Source: Candidatus Eiseniibacteriota bacterium | GTDB lineage: Bacteria; Eisenbacteria; RBG-16-71-46 | Assembly: GCA_005893365.1 (NCBI GenBank) | Contig: VBPB01000018.1 | Span: 1 to 6,179 of the forward strand | Reading direction: 5' to 3' | Length of the DNA stretch: 6,179 nt | Part shown: piece after piece, positions 1 to 5,555 of the stretch | Layout: each line of letters starts with the position of its first letter | Position numbering within the stretch: the stretch's first letter is position 1 | Position numbers and translations under genes: made by a program | Notes under the pieces: generated by a model | Seen by the model: the letters and a program-made list of their open reading frames with translations, nothing else | Databases searched by the model: none | What the model was told of the DNA's origin: nothing

Positions 1-2
1 TG

Positions 3-1004
3 ATCGGCGTCGCGCTCTATCTGGCCCGGGCCCTCGGGCGCCGGTCCCGCCGCCAAGCCCGCCGCGACCGCGGCGCGCTCGCCCGCAGCGTCAGGTTCTT
101 CCTCGACGGGCGGCTCTCCGACCGCCTGCTGCTCCGCCTCACCGACCGGGCCGACGCCGGGACGTGCTGGACCGTCCTCGAGGCGGGCTCGCTCCGACTC
201 GGGCGCAAGGAATGGCTCCGGCTCTCCGCGGCGCTCGAGCGCTGCCGCCACGCCGTCGACGAGCGCTGGGCGCTGGAATCGGATTCCCCGTGGCGGCAGG
301 AGCTGGCGGCGAGAAGGCTCGGGCTCCTGCGCTCGCGCCGCTCGTGGCGGGCGCTGCGGCAGGCGATGGGACGCGGGCCCGAGTTGGTCACGATCGCCGC
401 GGGCCTGGCGCTGGCCCGCTATCGCGACCGCGGCGCCCTGCGCTGGCTGCTGGCGCACCCGGCGGCCTTGGCGCGCCGCCACCGCTCGGCCCTCGCCGAT
501 CTGTTCGCGGCCTTCCGCGCGCCCGGGCTCCCGGTGCTGGCGGAGGCCCTCGCGCGCGGCGGCCTGCCGCGCCGGGTCGAGCTGGCGGCGGTGGACGCGC
601 TGGGGCGCGGCGGTCACGCGCCGGCGCGCGGCCTGCTCGAGCAGCGCCTGGCGGAAGCCGACCTCGACCTGCGCGTCGCGGCCGCGCGGGCCTTGGGGCT
701 GACCGGCGATCCGGCCGCCGCCCCGGCGCTGGTGTCGGCCCTCGCCGACGCGGAGTGGCCGGTGCGGGCGCAGTCGGCGCGCGCCCTGGGACGGCTGGGG
801 GCGATCGTCGCCGTCCCGCCGCTGGCCCAGGCGCTCACCGACGCGTCATGGTGGGTCCGCCGTCACGCGGCCTACGCCCTGATGGCGCTCGGCGAGGACG
901 GACCGGCGGCGTTGCGTCGGATCGCCGCCTCCTCGTCCGACGCCTACGCCCGCGACATGGCGCGCGAAGTCCTCGACGGGGGATTCGGCCGCCTCAGCGC
1001 CTGA
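3..1004 (+). CDS. HEAT-repeat protein with probable N-terminal membrane anchor (5' end missing)
   Basis: The frame is open from the left edge to a TGA at 1002-1004, giving 333 visible residues; the true start lies outside the window. The first visible residues (IGVALYLARALGRR) look like the end of a hydrophobic helix followed by a strongly basic stretch, as expected for a membrane anchor with a cytoplasmic positive flank. The rest is alpha-helical. The last ~145 residues contain at least three clear HEAT-type helical pairs, recognisable by recurring patterns such as LRVAAARALGLTGDPAAAPALVSAL, VRAQSARALGRLG and VRRHAAYALMALGEDG. HEAT repeats form protein-binding solenoids, so a scaffold or partner-binding role is likely, with no catalytic motif seen. 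An internal ATG at 366 is in frame but cannot be the start, because helical coding sequence continues upstream of it. Its position near a glycosyltransferase/exporter cluster suggests, but does not prove, a part in that system. Confidence 0.85.
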   Translation: MGVALYLARALGRRSRRQARRDRGALARSVRFFLDGRLSDRLLLRLTDRADAGTCWTVLEAGSLRLGRKEWLRLSAALERCRHAVDERWALESDSPWRQELAARRLGLLRSRRSWRALRQAMGRGPELVTIAAGLALARYRDRGALRWLLAHPAALARRHRSALADLFAAFRAPGLPVLAEALARGGLPRRVELAAVDALGRGGHAPARGLLEQRLAEADLDLRVAAARALGLTGDPAAAPALVSALADAEWPVRAQSARALGRLGAIVAVPPLAQALTDASWWVRRHAAYALMALGEDGPAALRRIAASSSDAYARDMAREVLDGGFGRLSA

Positions 1005-1087
1005 CGGCGCGGTGCGCCGGCCCTCCGCGGGCGCCGCACGCCGCCACCCTCGCCTCGTGGCCCGAGCGCCGCACCCGGCGGCGGCCC

Positions 1088-1117
1088 TTCTCGTCCTCCC
1101 GCCCCAGCGCCTACACT
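1088..1117 (+). promoter_or_regulatory. Candidate promoter giving a leaderless rsmA transcript
   Basis: TACACT at 1112-1117 fits a sigma70-type -10 box (TAnnnT). It ends six bases before the ATG at 1124, so transcription would begin at or next to the A of the start codon. The best -35 candidate, TTCTCG at 1088-1093 with an 18-base spacer, is weak (3 of 6 matches to TTGACA). The only purine run before the ATG is a G tract at 1118-1122, one base away and too close to work as a normal Shine-Dalgarno site. This supports a leaderless start. It also suggests rsmA has its own promoter rather than depending on read-through from the HEAT gene 119 bp upstream. Confidence 0.5.
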
Positions 1118-1123
1118 GGGGGC

Positions 1124-2062
1124 ATGCCCCGCCCGACGCGCGCCCCGCGCGCCTCCGCCTACATCCGCGACCGCGCCTCGGCGGAGAGCACCGGTGCCGC
1201 GCGCACCAAGGAGCTGCTCGCCGCCCACGGCCTGTCGCCGCGCAAGCGCTTCGGCCAGAACTTCCTCGTCCGCGAGGAGCTCGCCGAGCGCATCGTCGAC
1301 CTCTGCCGGCTCGATCCCGACGACGTGGCGGTCGAGATCGGTCCCGGCGCCGGCGCGCTGACGCTGCGGATCGCCCGCAGCGTGCGCCAGCTGGTGGCGG
1401 TCGAGATGGATCGCGGCCTCGCCGCCCTGCTGCGCGAGGAGCTGAGCGGGTTCCCGCGGGTCGAGCTGATCGAGGGCGACGTGCTCGACCTCGATCTCGC
1501 GGCGCTGGCCGCGGCCCACGGCGCCCCGCGCCTCGTGGTGGTCGGCAACATCCCGTACAACATCACCACGCCCATCCTGGAGCGGCTGTTCGAGCAGCGC
1601 GCCGTGGTGCGGAGCGCGGTGCTGCTGGTGCAGAAGGAATACGCGCAGCGCCTGGCGGCGGCGGCGGGGACGCCGGAGTACGGCTCGCTCACCCTGTTCG
1701 CGCGCTACCACGCCTTGATGGAGCCGCTGCTGGCGGTGCGGGCCTCCGCGTTCTGGCCGCGACCCGACGTGGACAGCATGCTGGTGCGGTTCCTCCTGCG
1801 CGAGCAGCCGCCGGTCGAGGTGCCCGACGAGGCGCTGCTGTTCCGCATCATCCGCGGCTCGTTCCAGATGCGCCGGAAGCAACTCATCAACACGCTCGTC
1901 GAGACGCTCGGGCTCGGCAAGGAGACGATCGACCGCCTCTGCCGCCAGGCGCGCATCGACCCGCAGCGGCGCGGGGAGACGCTCGCGCTCGAGGAGTTCG
2001 CGAGGCTGGCGCGGGCCGCCGCCGAACGCGGCGCGCCCGAGCATCCCGCCGCGCACGCTTGA
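1124..2062 (+). CDS. rsmA: 16S rRNA (adenine(1518)-N6/adenine(1519)-N6)-dimethyltransferase RsmA/KsgA
   Basis: The 312-residue product belongs to the KsgA/Dim1 family, which uses S-adenosylmethionine to dimethylate two adjacent adenines in the terminal helix of 16S rRNA during late 30S assembly in the cytoplasm. Family signatures are in order. FGQNFL is at residues 43-48. The SAM-binding loop EIGPGAG is at 71-77. The acidic ribose-contact residue is E94 (AVEMD), and GD is at 118-119. The catalytic NIPYN motif (usually NLPYN) is at 142-146, QKEYAQRL at 170-177, and FWPRPDVDS at 210-218. The C-terminal helical domain is complete. Before FGQNFL there is an Arg/Pro/Ala-rich leader of about 42 residues, somewhat longer than in E. 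coli. The frame stays open upstream of 1124, but that part overlaps the HEAT gene and lacks family similarity. ATG 1124 is chosen because of the -10 box just before it. rsmA has no functional tie to the polysaccharide genes around it. Confidence 0.96.
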   Translation: MPRPTRAPRASAYIRDRASAESTGAARTKELLAAHGLSPRKRFGQNFLVREELAERIVDLCRLDPDDVAVEIGPGAGALTLRIARSVRQLVAVEMDRGLAALLREELSGFPRVELIEGDVLDLDLAALAAAHGAPRLVVVGNIPYNITTPILERLFEQRAVVRSAVLLVQKEYAQRLAAAAGTPEYGSLTLFARYHALMEPLLAVRASAFWPRPDVDSMLVRFLLREQPPVEVPDEALLFRIIRGSFQMRRKQLINTLVETLGLGKETIDRLCRQARIDPQRRGETLALEEFARLARAAAERGAPEHPAAHA

Positions 2063-2085
2063 GAGGGTCCGGGACGAGGCGGCTG

Positions 2086-2184
2086 GCGAATCGTCCGCGT
2101 TCTGCAAAGCCACGCCGCACGGGGCTTTGCGGCGCATCGTCGCGTCGCCGCGTTCCAGGCAGAACGCACGGTGGCGGATTGCGC
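2086..2184. other. Palindromic, potentially structured intergenic region with competing stems
   Basis: Three perfect inverted repeats overlap here. GCGTTCTGC (2097-2105) pairs with GCAGAACGC (2159-2167). GCAAAGCC (2104-2111) pairs with GGCTTTGC (2123-2130). CGCCGCA (2113-2119) pairs with TGCGGCG (2128-2134). The second stem shares bases with both others, so they cannot all form together. AATC (2089-2092) and GATT (2177-2180) add a weak outer match. The region lies 24 bp after the rsmA stop and 137 bp before the glycosyltransferase start. It may be an rsmA terminator, a REP-like palindrome or a 5' leader element. There is no U-tract and no recognised RNA family. GC-rich DNA yields short stems by chance, but the first two stems contain several A-T pairs in a GC-rich background. 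Confidence 0.4.
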
Positions 2185-2308
2185 GCGCGGGGCCGCGGGC
2201 GCCGGGCCGGCCGCCTGGGCAGGCATGGCGTCGCGTCTTCACGCCCGACCGCCTCAGGCACGCCGCGTGCATTCGTCGGCGCGACGGTCGCGATCCCTCC
2301 CCCTCTCC

Positions 2309-2312
2309 GGAG
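2309..2312 (+). promoter_or_regulatory. Ribosome binding site deciding the glycosyltransferase start
   Basis: GGAG lies eight bases before the in-frame GTG at 2321. No comparable site precedes the in-frame GTG at 2171 or the ATG at 2360. This favours GTG 2321 as the start and leaves 2063-2320 as true intergenic sequence. Confidence 0.65.
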
Positions 2313-2320
2313 CACTCCCC

Positions 2321-3436
2321 GTGACGGTAGTCTCCAACGCCGAGCGGCACGCCCTCGTCATGCCCGGGATCGCCGACCGGTCTCGGCGCGCGCCCGACAG
2401 TCAGCCGGCGCTCACCGTGCCGGTCACCGTGATCGTCCCGGCCTACAACGAGGCGGCCTCGATCGCCGCGACCCTGCACAGCCTGCTGGCCCAGACCGTG
2501 ACGCCCGCGGCGATCATGGTGGTGGATGACGGCTCGACCGACGGCACCGGCGACATCGCGCGGGCGCTCGGCGTCACCGTGGTCCGCCCGCCCGCCAACA
2601 CCGGGTCCAAGGCCGGCGCGCAGACGTTCGCCCTCGACCTGGTGCGCACGCCGTTCACCGTCGCCATCGACGCCGACACCTCGCTGGCCCCCGACGGCCT
2701 CGAGCGGTTGTTGCAGGCTTTCGACGACCCGACGGTCGCGGCCGCCTGTGGCTCCGTCCTCCCGCAGCGCGTCCGCACGCTCTGGGAGCGCGGCCGCTAC
2801 GTCGAGTACCTGTTCGCGTTCACGTTCTACAAGCGGATCCAGGAGCAGTACGGGGCGCCGATGATCAGCTCCGGATGTTTCTCCATGTACCGGTCCGAGG
2901 CGCTGCGGCGGGTCGGGGGGTGGTCCACGCGCACGCTGGCCGAGGACATGGATCTGACCTGGACGTTCTACGAGCACGGCTACGCGGTGCGCTTCATCGA
3001 CGCCGCGATCTGCTACCCGCTCGAGCCGCACGACTTCACGTTCATGCGTCGCCAGCTCCGCCGCTGGTCCCACGGCTTCGTCCAGAACGTCCGCGTCCAT
3101 TGGCGGCCCCTGCTCGATGTCCCGTTCCTCCGCTCGGCGGTGGCGGTCGCCTGCTGGGACGCCGTGATCGCCTCGGTGGTCTACCTGCTGCTGCTGCCGA
3201 TCCTCGCGATCGCGCTGCGCAATCCGTGGCTGCTGCTCGGCTACGTGATCGACGTGCCGGCGGTCCTGGTGCCGGTCCTGGTGGGCGCGGCCCCGCGCCG
3301 CGAGGTCGGGCGCGCGCTGGCGAGCCTCCCGGCGTTCTTCGTGCTGCGCACCGTGAACGCCGTCTTCTTCCTCGGGGCGGTGTGGAGCGAGTGGGTGCGC
3401 GGCCGGTCGTGGCACGTCTACGAGAAAGGCCACTAA
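2321..3436 (+). CDS. Membrane-associated family 2 glycosyltransferase (processive polysaccharide synthase type)
   Basis: The 371-residue protein has a cytoplasmic GT-A domain followed by about three membrane helices. Motifs in order are VPAYNE (39-44) and VVDDGSTD (67-74) for nucleotide-sugar binding, GSKAGA (95-100), the metal-binding DAD (117-119), SSGCFSMYR (183-191), and TLAEDMDLT (205-213) with the likely catalytic base in ED (208-209). QLRRW at 245-249 is the Q-x-x-R-W motif of processive synthases such as cellulose, chitin, hyaluronan and PNAG synthases. Hydrophobic segments lie near 276-299, 303-323 and 335-355. Unlike PgaC it has no N-terminal membrane helices. It should add sugars from a nucleotide donor to a growing chain at the inner membrane; the sugar cannot be told from sequence. 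The GTG start follows a good GGAG. The TAA stop was apparently created by the insertion at 3436-3598; before that the stop would have been TAG. It leads a cluster with a small membrane protein and a TPR-barrel exporter. Confidence 0.92.
   Translation: MTVVSNAERHALVMPGIADRSRRAPDSQPALTVPVTVIVPAYNEAASIAATLHSLLAQTVTPAAIMVVDDGSTDGTGDIARALGVTVVRPPANTGSKAGAQTFALDLVRTPFTVAIDADTSLAPDGLERLLQAFDDPTVAAACGSVLPQRVRTLWERGRYVEYLFAFTFYKRIQEQYGAPMISSGCFSMYRSEALRRVGGWSTRTLAEDMDLTWTFYEHGYAVRFIDAAICYPLEPHDFTFMRRQLRRWSHGFVQNVRVHWRPLLDVPFLRSAVAVACWDAVIASVVYLLLLPILAIALRNPWLLLGYVIDVPAVLVPVLVGAAPRREVGRALASLPAFFVLRTVNAVFFLGAVWSEWVRGRSWHVYEKGH
3422..3429 (+). promoter_or_regulatory. Displaced ancestral ribosome binding site of the small membrane gene
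   Basis: GAGAAAGG lies in the last codons of the glycosyltransferase. If the insertion is removed, it sits seven bases before the ATG of the next gene, a normal Shine-Dalgarno distance. It is now about 172 bases away. The nearest remaining candidate for that gene is GGGA at 3592-3595, inside the right arm of the element. This reading is an inference from the reconstructed junction. Confidence 0.4.
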
Positions 3437-3458
3437 GTGTCCCGCGCCGGGAATCATG
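3437..3458 (+). repeat. Left terminal inverted repeat of the palindromic element
   Basis: GTGTCCCG, two variable bases, then CCGGGAATCATG. It matches the reverse complement of 3577-3598 at 20 of 22 positions. The two differences are at 3445-3446, and in RNA one of them would still be a G-U pair. Confidence 0.85.
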
Positions 3459-3476
3459 CACAGGCCGCCCGGGTGC

Positions 3477-3557
3477 TCGTGGCCGCTGGCGGCGTCGCTC
3501 CGCCTCCGGGTATCGCAACGGATACGCGTCGTCGTCGCTCCTGGCCAGCGGCCACGA
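3477..3557. repeat. Inner inverted repeats of the palindromic element
   Basis: TCGTGGCCGCTGGC (3477-3490) is perfectly complementary to 3544-3557 (14 of 14). A short central stem, GTATC (3510-3514) with GATAC (3521-3525), closes a six-base loop. The spacers between stems are 18-19 bases on both sides, so the structure is almost mirror-symmetric. GTCGCTCC also occurs as a direct repeat at 3494-3501 and 3534-3541. Confidence 0.8.
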
Positions 3558-3576
3558 TCCCTCCGCGGGGCATGCC

Positions 3577-3598
3577 CATGATTCCCGGTACGGGACAC
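3577..3598 (-). repeat. Right terminal inverted repeat of the palindromic element
   Basis: This is the complement of the left arm: CATGATTCCCGG, TA, then CGGGACAC, ending directly before the TA that forms part of the TAG ahead of the next gene. Confidence 0.85.
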
Positions 3599-3601
3599 TA
3601 G

Positions 3602-3976
3602 ATGACCGTGGGGATCCCGGGCACCGGCATCGGCGGACTCTTCTACCTGGCGAGCGCGCTCCTGCTCCCGTTGCGCGGCCTGCTCCGGCGACGGCGGCGC
3701 GAGCCGGTGGTCTGGTCGCGCGCCTTGGGGCCGGCCGCCATCGCCCTCGGCGTGCTCGGGGGCCTCTGGCTCTCCGGGGCCATGCTCGCGGCCTTGCTCT
3801 CCCGGGTGCTGGGGCCGGCGTTCCGCGGGGTCGGCCACGCTTCCGCGCTCCACGCGTCGAACCTGCTCCGCCTCGCGACGCTCCTGGCCGGGATCGGCAC
3901 GCTGTCCCTGGTGCTCGCGGCCGTCCAGGTGGCGCGTCTCACCGTGACGCGGCCGGCGCCGGCGAGGCGCCGGTGA
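3602..3976 (+). CDS. Small three-helix inner-membrane protein, possible synthase partner
   Basis: I do not recognise this 124-residue protein as a named family. It has three hydrophobic segments near residues 5-24, 43-66 and 88-110, a basic cluster (RRRRR) at 29-33 after the first helix, and an Arg-rich tail. There are no catalytic motifs and no signal-peptide cleavage site. It begins with ATG one base triplet after a TAG and ends in a TGA that overlaps the GTG of the next gene by four bases, so it is translationally coupled to the exporter. Lying between a processive glycosyltransferase and a TPR-barrel exporter, it is in the position and size range of PgaD, the small membrane subunit that joins PgaC in PNAG synthesis. 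That comparison is by context only: PgaD usually has two helices, and no sequence similarity is claimed. Its original ribosome binding site appears to have been moved away by the insertion just upstream. Confidence 0.8.
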   Translation: MTVGIPGTGIGGLFYLASALLLPLRGLLRRRRREPVVWSRALGPAAIALGVLGGLWLSGAMLAALLSRVLGPAFRGVGHASALHASNLLRLATLLAGIGTLSLVLAAVQVARLTVTRPAPARRR

Positions 3977-5502
3977 GCCGGGTCCGCCTCCTCGCCACGA
4001 TCGCGGCCTGGCTCGCCGCGGGAGCCTTGGCCGGGTCGCCTGCGAGCGCCGCCGACCCGGCGCCGCCGGCGTCCCTGGCGCTCGCGGATTCCGCCTGGGC
4101 GAAGGGGGACCTTGCCGCGGCGAAGCGGCTCTACGCCTCGGTCCTGGCGGCCGAGCCCGACCGGTCGCGGGGGGTCTTCCGGCTCGCGTCGCTGAGCGAC
4201 GACCCGGGCGAGGCGCTGCGACTCTATCGGCGTTACGTGACGCTGGAGCCGGGGGACGCCTGGGGTCACATGGCCCTCGGCGACGCATGGTCGCGGCGGG
4301 GCGAGACCGCCGCGGCCATCGCCGAGTACGACGTGGCGGCACGGCTGGCCCCGGACGACCGCGACGTGGCGGTCGGGCGGGCGCGCGTCGCGGACCGGGC
4401 CGGGCAGCGCGAGGCCGCGGCGGCGACCCGCGAGCGCTGGCTCGCCGCGCATCCCGGCGACCGGCCGGTCTGGGAGGATCTCGGCCGCACCTGGCTCGAG
4501 GCCGGACGACCCCGGCGCGCGATCGCCGCGTACCGGCACGGGCTCGCGGACGAGCCCGGTGCCACCGCCGCCCGAAGGCTCCGCCTCGCCGAGGCCCTCG
4601 CGGGCCCGGCGTTCGAGCCGCGCTCCCGCGTCAGCCGCGACGCCGACGGCGACCGCACGGTCGTGGGCGGCTTCGTCGCCGATGTCGCCGTGGCCGACGG
4701 CGCGCGCCTCGGTCTCGACGTGTCGCGAGCCCGCGTCGAGGATGCGACCGCCGCCGCGCGGGTCGACGACGTGAGGGCCCGGCTCGAACTGCGGCCCCGT
4801 GCGGCGTGGCGGATCGAGGCCGGCGTCGGCCTCGCGCGGCTGGACTTGGGCGCCGGCGGCTCGGCGACGCGCGCGGTCGGCGACGTTCGCGCCCGCCGGC
4901 GCGCCGGCGCCGGCAGCCCCGCCCTCGACCTGCGCGCCGAGCGGGCCCCGCTGGCGGCGACCCCGGGGTTGGTGGCGGATCGGGCGATGCGGGACGAGGG
5001 GCGCCTCCATCTCGAATGGCCGGTGTCCCGGCTGCGGCTGCGCGGCGATCTGCGCGGCGCGCGGATCGCATCGGCCGGCACGATCAACTGGCGGCGCGAG
5101 GCGGGCGCGGGCCTCGGGATCGCGGTCTCGCCGGCGGTCACCCCGTGGGTCCAGGTCCGGGTTTCCGGCTTCCGCGACCCGACCGACGCCGGCTACTTCG
5201 CGCCGCGCCGCTGCGAGGCCGCGACCCTCGGGGCCGCGGTCGAGCTCGGCGAGGGCTCGCCCTGGACGCTGTCGCTGGACGCCGGAGCCGGCGCGCAGCG
5301 ATTCGCCGCGCGCGGGCCGCTCCAGCCCTGGGCGCTCGCGCTGGCGAGTGACGACTATGCCAGCTGCTCGCTCGGCGCGGGCCGCGAGCTGCGGATCGGC
5401 GTGGAGCTCGAGAACTCGCCCGGGCTCGCGTCCACCGCCGCGACCGGGGAGCGCTGGAGCTACGGCGCGCTCAGCCTGGCGCTGCGCTGGGCCCTGCGCT
5501 AG
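3973..5502 (+). CDS. TPR and outer-membrane beta-barrel protein, candidate polysaccharide exporter (YaiO/PgaA-like layout)
   Basis: The 509-residue protein starts at GTG 3973, which overlaps the upstream stop as GTGA and has GAGG five bases before it. Residues 1-26 form a classic Sec signal peptide: MSRVR, a hydrophobic core, and cleavage likely after ASA at 24-26. Residues ~34-215 contain about five TPR units, for example AWGHMALGDAWSRRGETAAA and WEDLGRTWLEAGRPRRAIAA. From ~215 to the end, alternating polar/hydrophobic strands with Gly- and Arg-rich turns (VGGFVADVAV, RLGLDVSRA, WVQVRVSGF, SYGALSLALRW) suggest an outer-membrane barrel. The layout matches periplasmic-TPR/barrel exporters such as PgaA, and TPR proteins with a YaiO-type barrel. 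The likely role is to guide and secrete the polymer made by the upstream glycosyltransferase. The C-terminus ends in Arg rather than the usual aromatic residue. YaiO membership is an inference from layout and neighbours. Confidence 0.8.
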   Translation: MSRVRLLATIAAWLAAGALAGSPASAADPAPPASLALADSAWAKGDLAAAKRLYASVLAAEPDRSRGVFRLASLSDDPGEALRLYRRYVTLEPGDAWGHMALGDAWSRRGETAAAIAEYDVAARLAPDDRDVAVGRARVADRAGQREAAAATRERWLAAHPGDRPVWEDLGRTWLEAGRPRRAIAAYRHGLADEPGATAARRLRLAEALAGPAFEPRSRVSRDADGDRTVVGGFVADVAVADGARLGLDVSRARVEDATAAARVDDVRARLELRPRAAWRIEAGVGLARLDLGAGGSATRAVGDVRARRRAGAGSPALDLRAERAPLAATPGLVADRAMRDEGRLHLEWPVSRLRLRGDLRGARIASAGTINWRREAGAGLGIAVSPAVTPWVQVRVSGFRDPTDAGYFAPRRCEAATLGAAVELGEGSPWTLSLDAGAGAQRFAARGPLQPWALALASDDYASCSLGAGRELRIGVELENSPGLASTAATGERWSYGALSLALRWALR

Positions 5503-5520
5503 CCGCCCGTGGCCGGACGA

Positions 5521-5547
5521 CCCGCGACGGACCAGCGCCGTCGCGGG
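5521..5547. terminator. Hairpin between convergent genes, probable bidirectional terminator
   Basis: CCCGCGACGG (5521-5530) is perfectly complementary to 5538-5547, with a seven-base loop. It lies in the 53-bp gap between the stops of the TPR-barrel gene (+) and the response regulator (-), where a shared terminator is expected. Neither side has a T-tract, so intrinsic termination is likely but not certain. Confidence 0.6.
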
Positions 5548-5555
5548 CGGAAAGC

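Larger units (their letters stand above)
3436..3598. mobile_element. MITE-like palindromic insertion between TA repeats
   Basis: This 163-bp sequence has terminal inverted repeats of 22 bp at 20/22 identity, and all its internal palindromes share one centre near 3517. It is flanked by TA at 3434-3435 and 3599-3600, with C before and G after, so the target reads CTAG, the type of site used by IS630/Tc1-like transposases. The left end carries one extra A (3436) relative to the right. CACTA (3431-3435 and 3596-3600) is an alternative direct repeat, so the exact boundary is uncertain by a few bases. Deleting 3436-3600 restores a TAG stop directly followed by ATG. No transposase is encoded, so it would be non-autonomous. 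As RNA the whole element can fold into a long interrupted hairpin that may affect mRNA stability or expression of the downstream genes. The family is not identified. Confidence 0.7.

Noticed and set aside
1006..1018. GGCGC/GCGCC hairpin right after the HEAT stop as a terminator
   Set aside because: It is only five base pairs, has no T-tract, and such stems are frequent by chance at this GC content.
164..1123. Upstream extension of the rsmA frame
   Set aside because: The frame is open but overlaps the HEAT coding sequence, its residues are low-complexity, and the family domain and the -10 box both point to ATG 1124.
2097..2170. c-di-GMP-I (GEMM) riboswitch suggested by GCAAAGCCAC ahead of a polysaccharide synthase
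   Set aside because: Only that short string matches. The preceding GGCAAACC-type segment and the GAAA tetraloop/receptor parts are absent on both strands, so the fold cannot be supported.
2259..2292. Short palindromes CACGC/GCGTG and CGCGA/TCGCG upstream of the glycosyltransferase as operators
   Set aside because: They are five-base arms made almost only of G and C, with no match to a known site.
2171..2320. GTG at 2171 as an earlier glycosyltransferase start
   Set aside because: It has no ribosome binding site, the added 50 residues are Arg/Ala-rich without family resemblance, and GTG 2321 has GGAG at eight bases.
3578..3625. Near-repeat of the peptide IPGTG on both sides of the small gene's start
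   Set aside because: The right arm of the element and the gene's own first codons both read IPGTG, but the codons differ and the first copy is fixed by the element's inverted repeat, so it is probably coincidence.
944..4342. A 1132-codon open frame on the minus strand
   Set aside because: It lies antisense to rsmA, the glycosyltransferase and the small membrane gene, has low-complexity Arg/Gly/Pro/Ala composition and no domain. It is the expected result of strong GC bias at third positions on the other strand.
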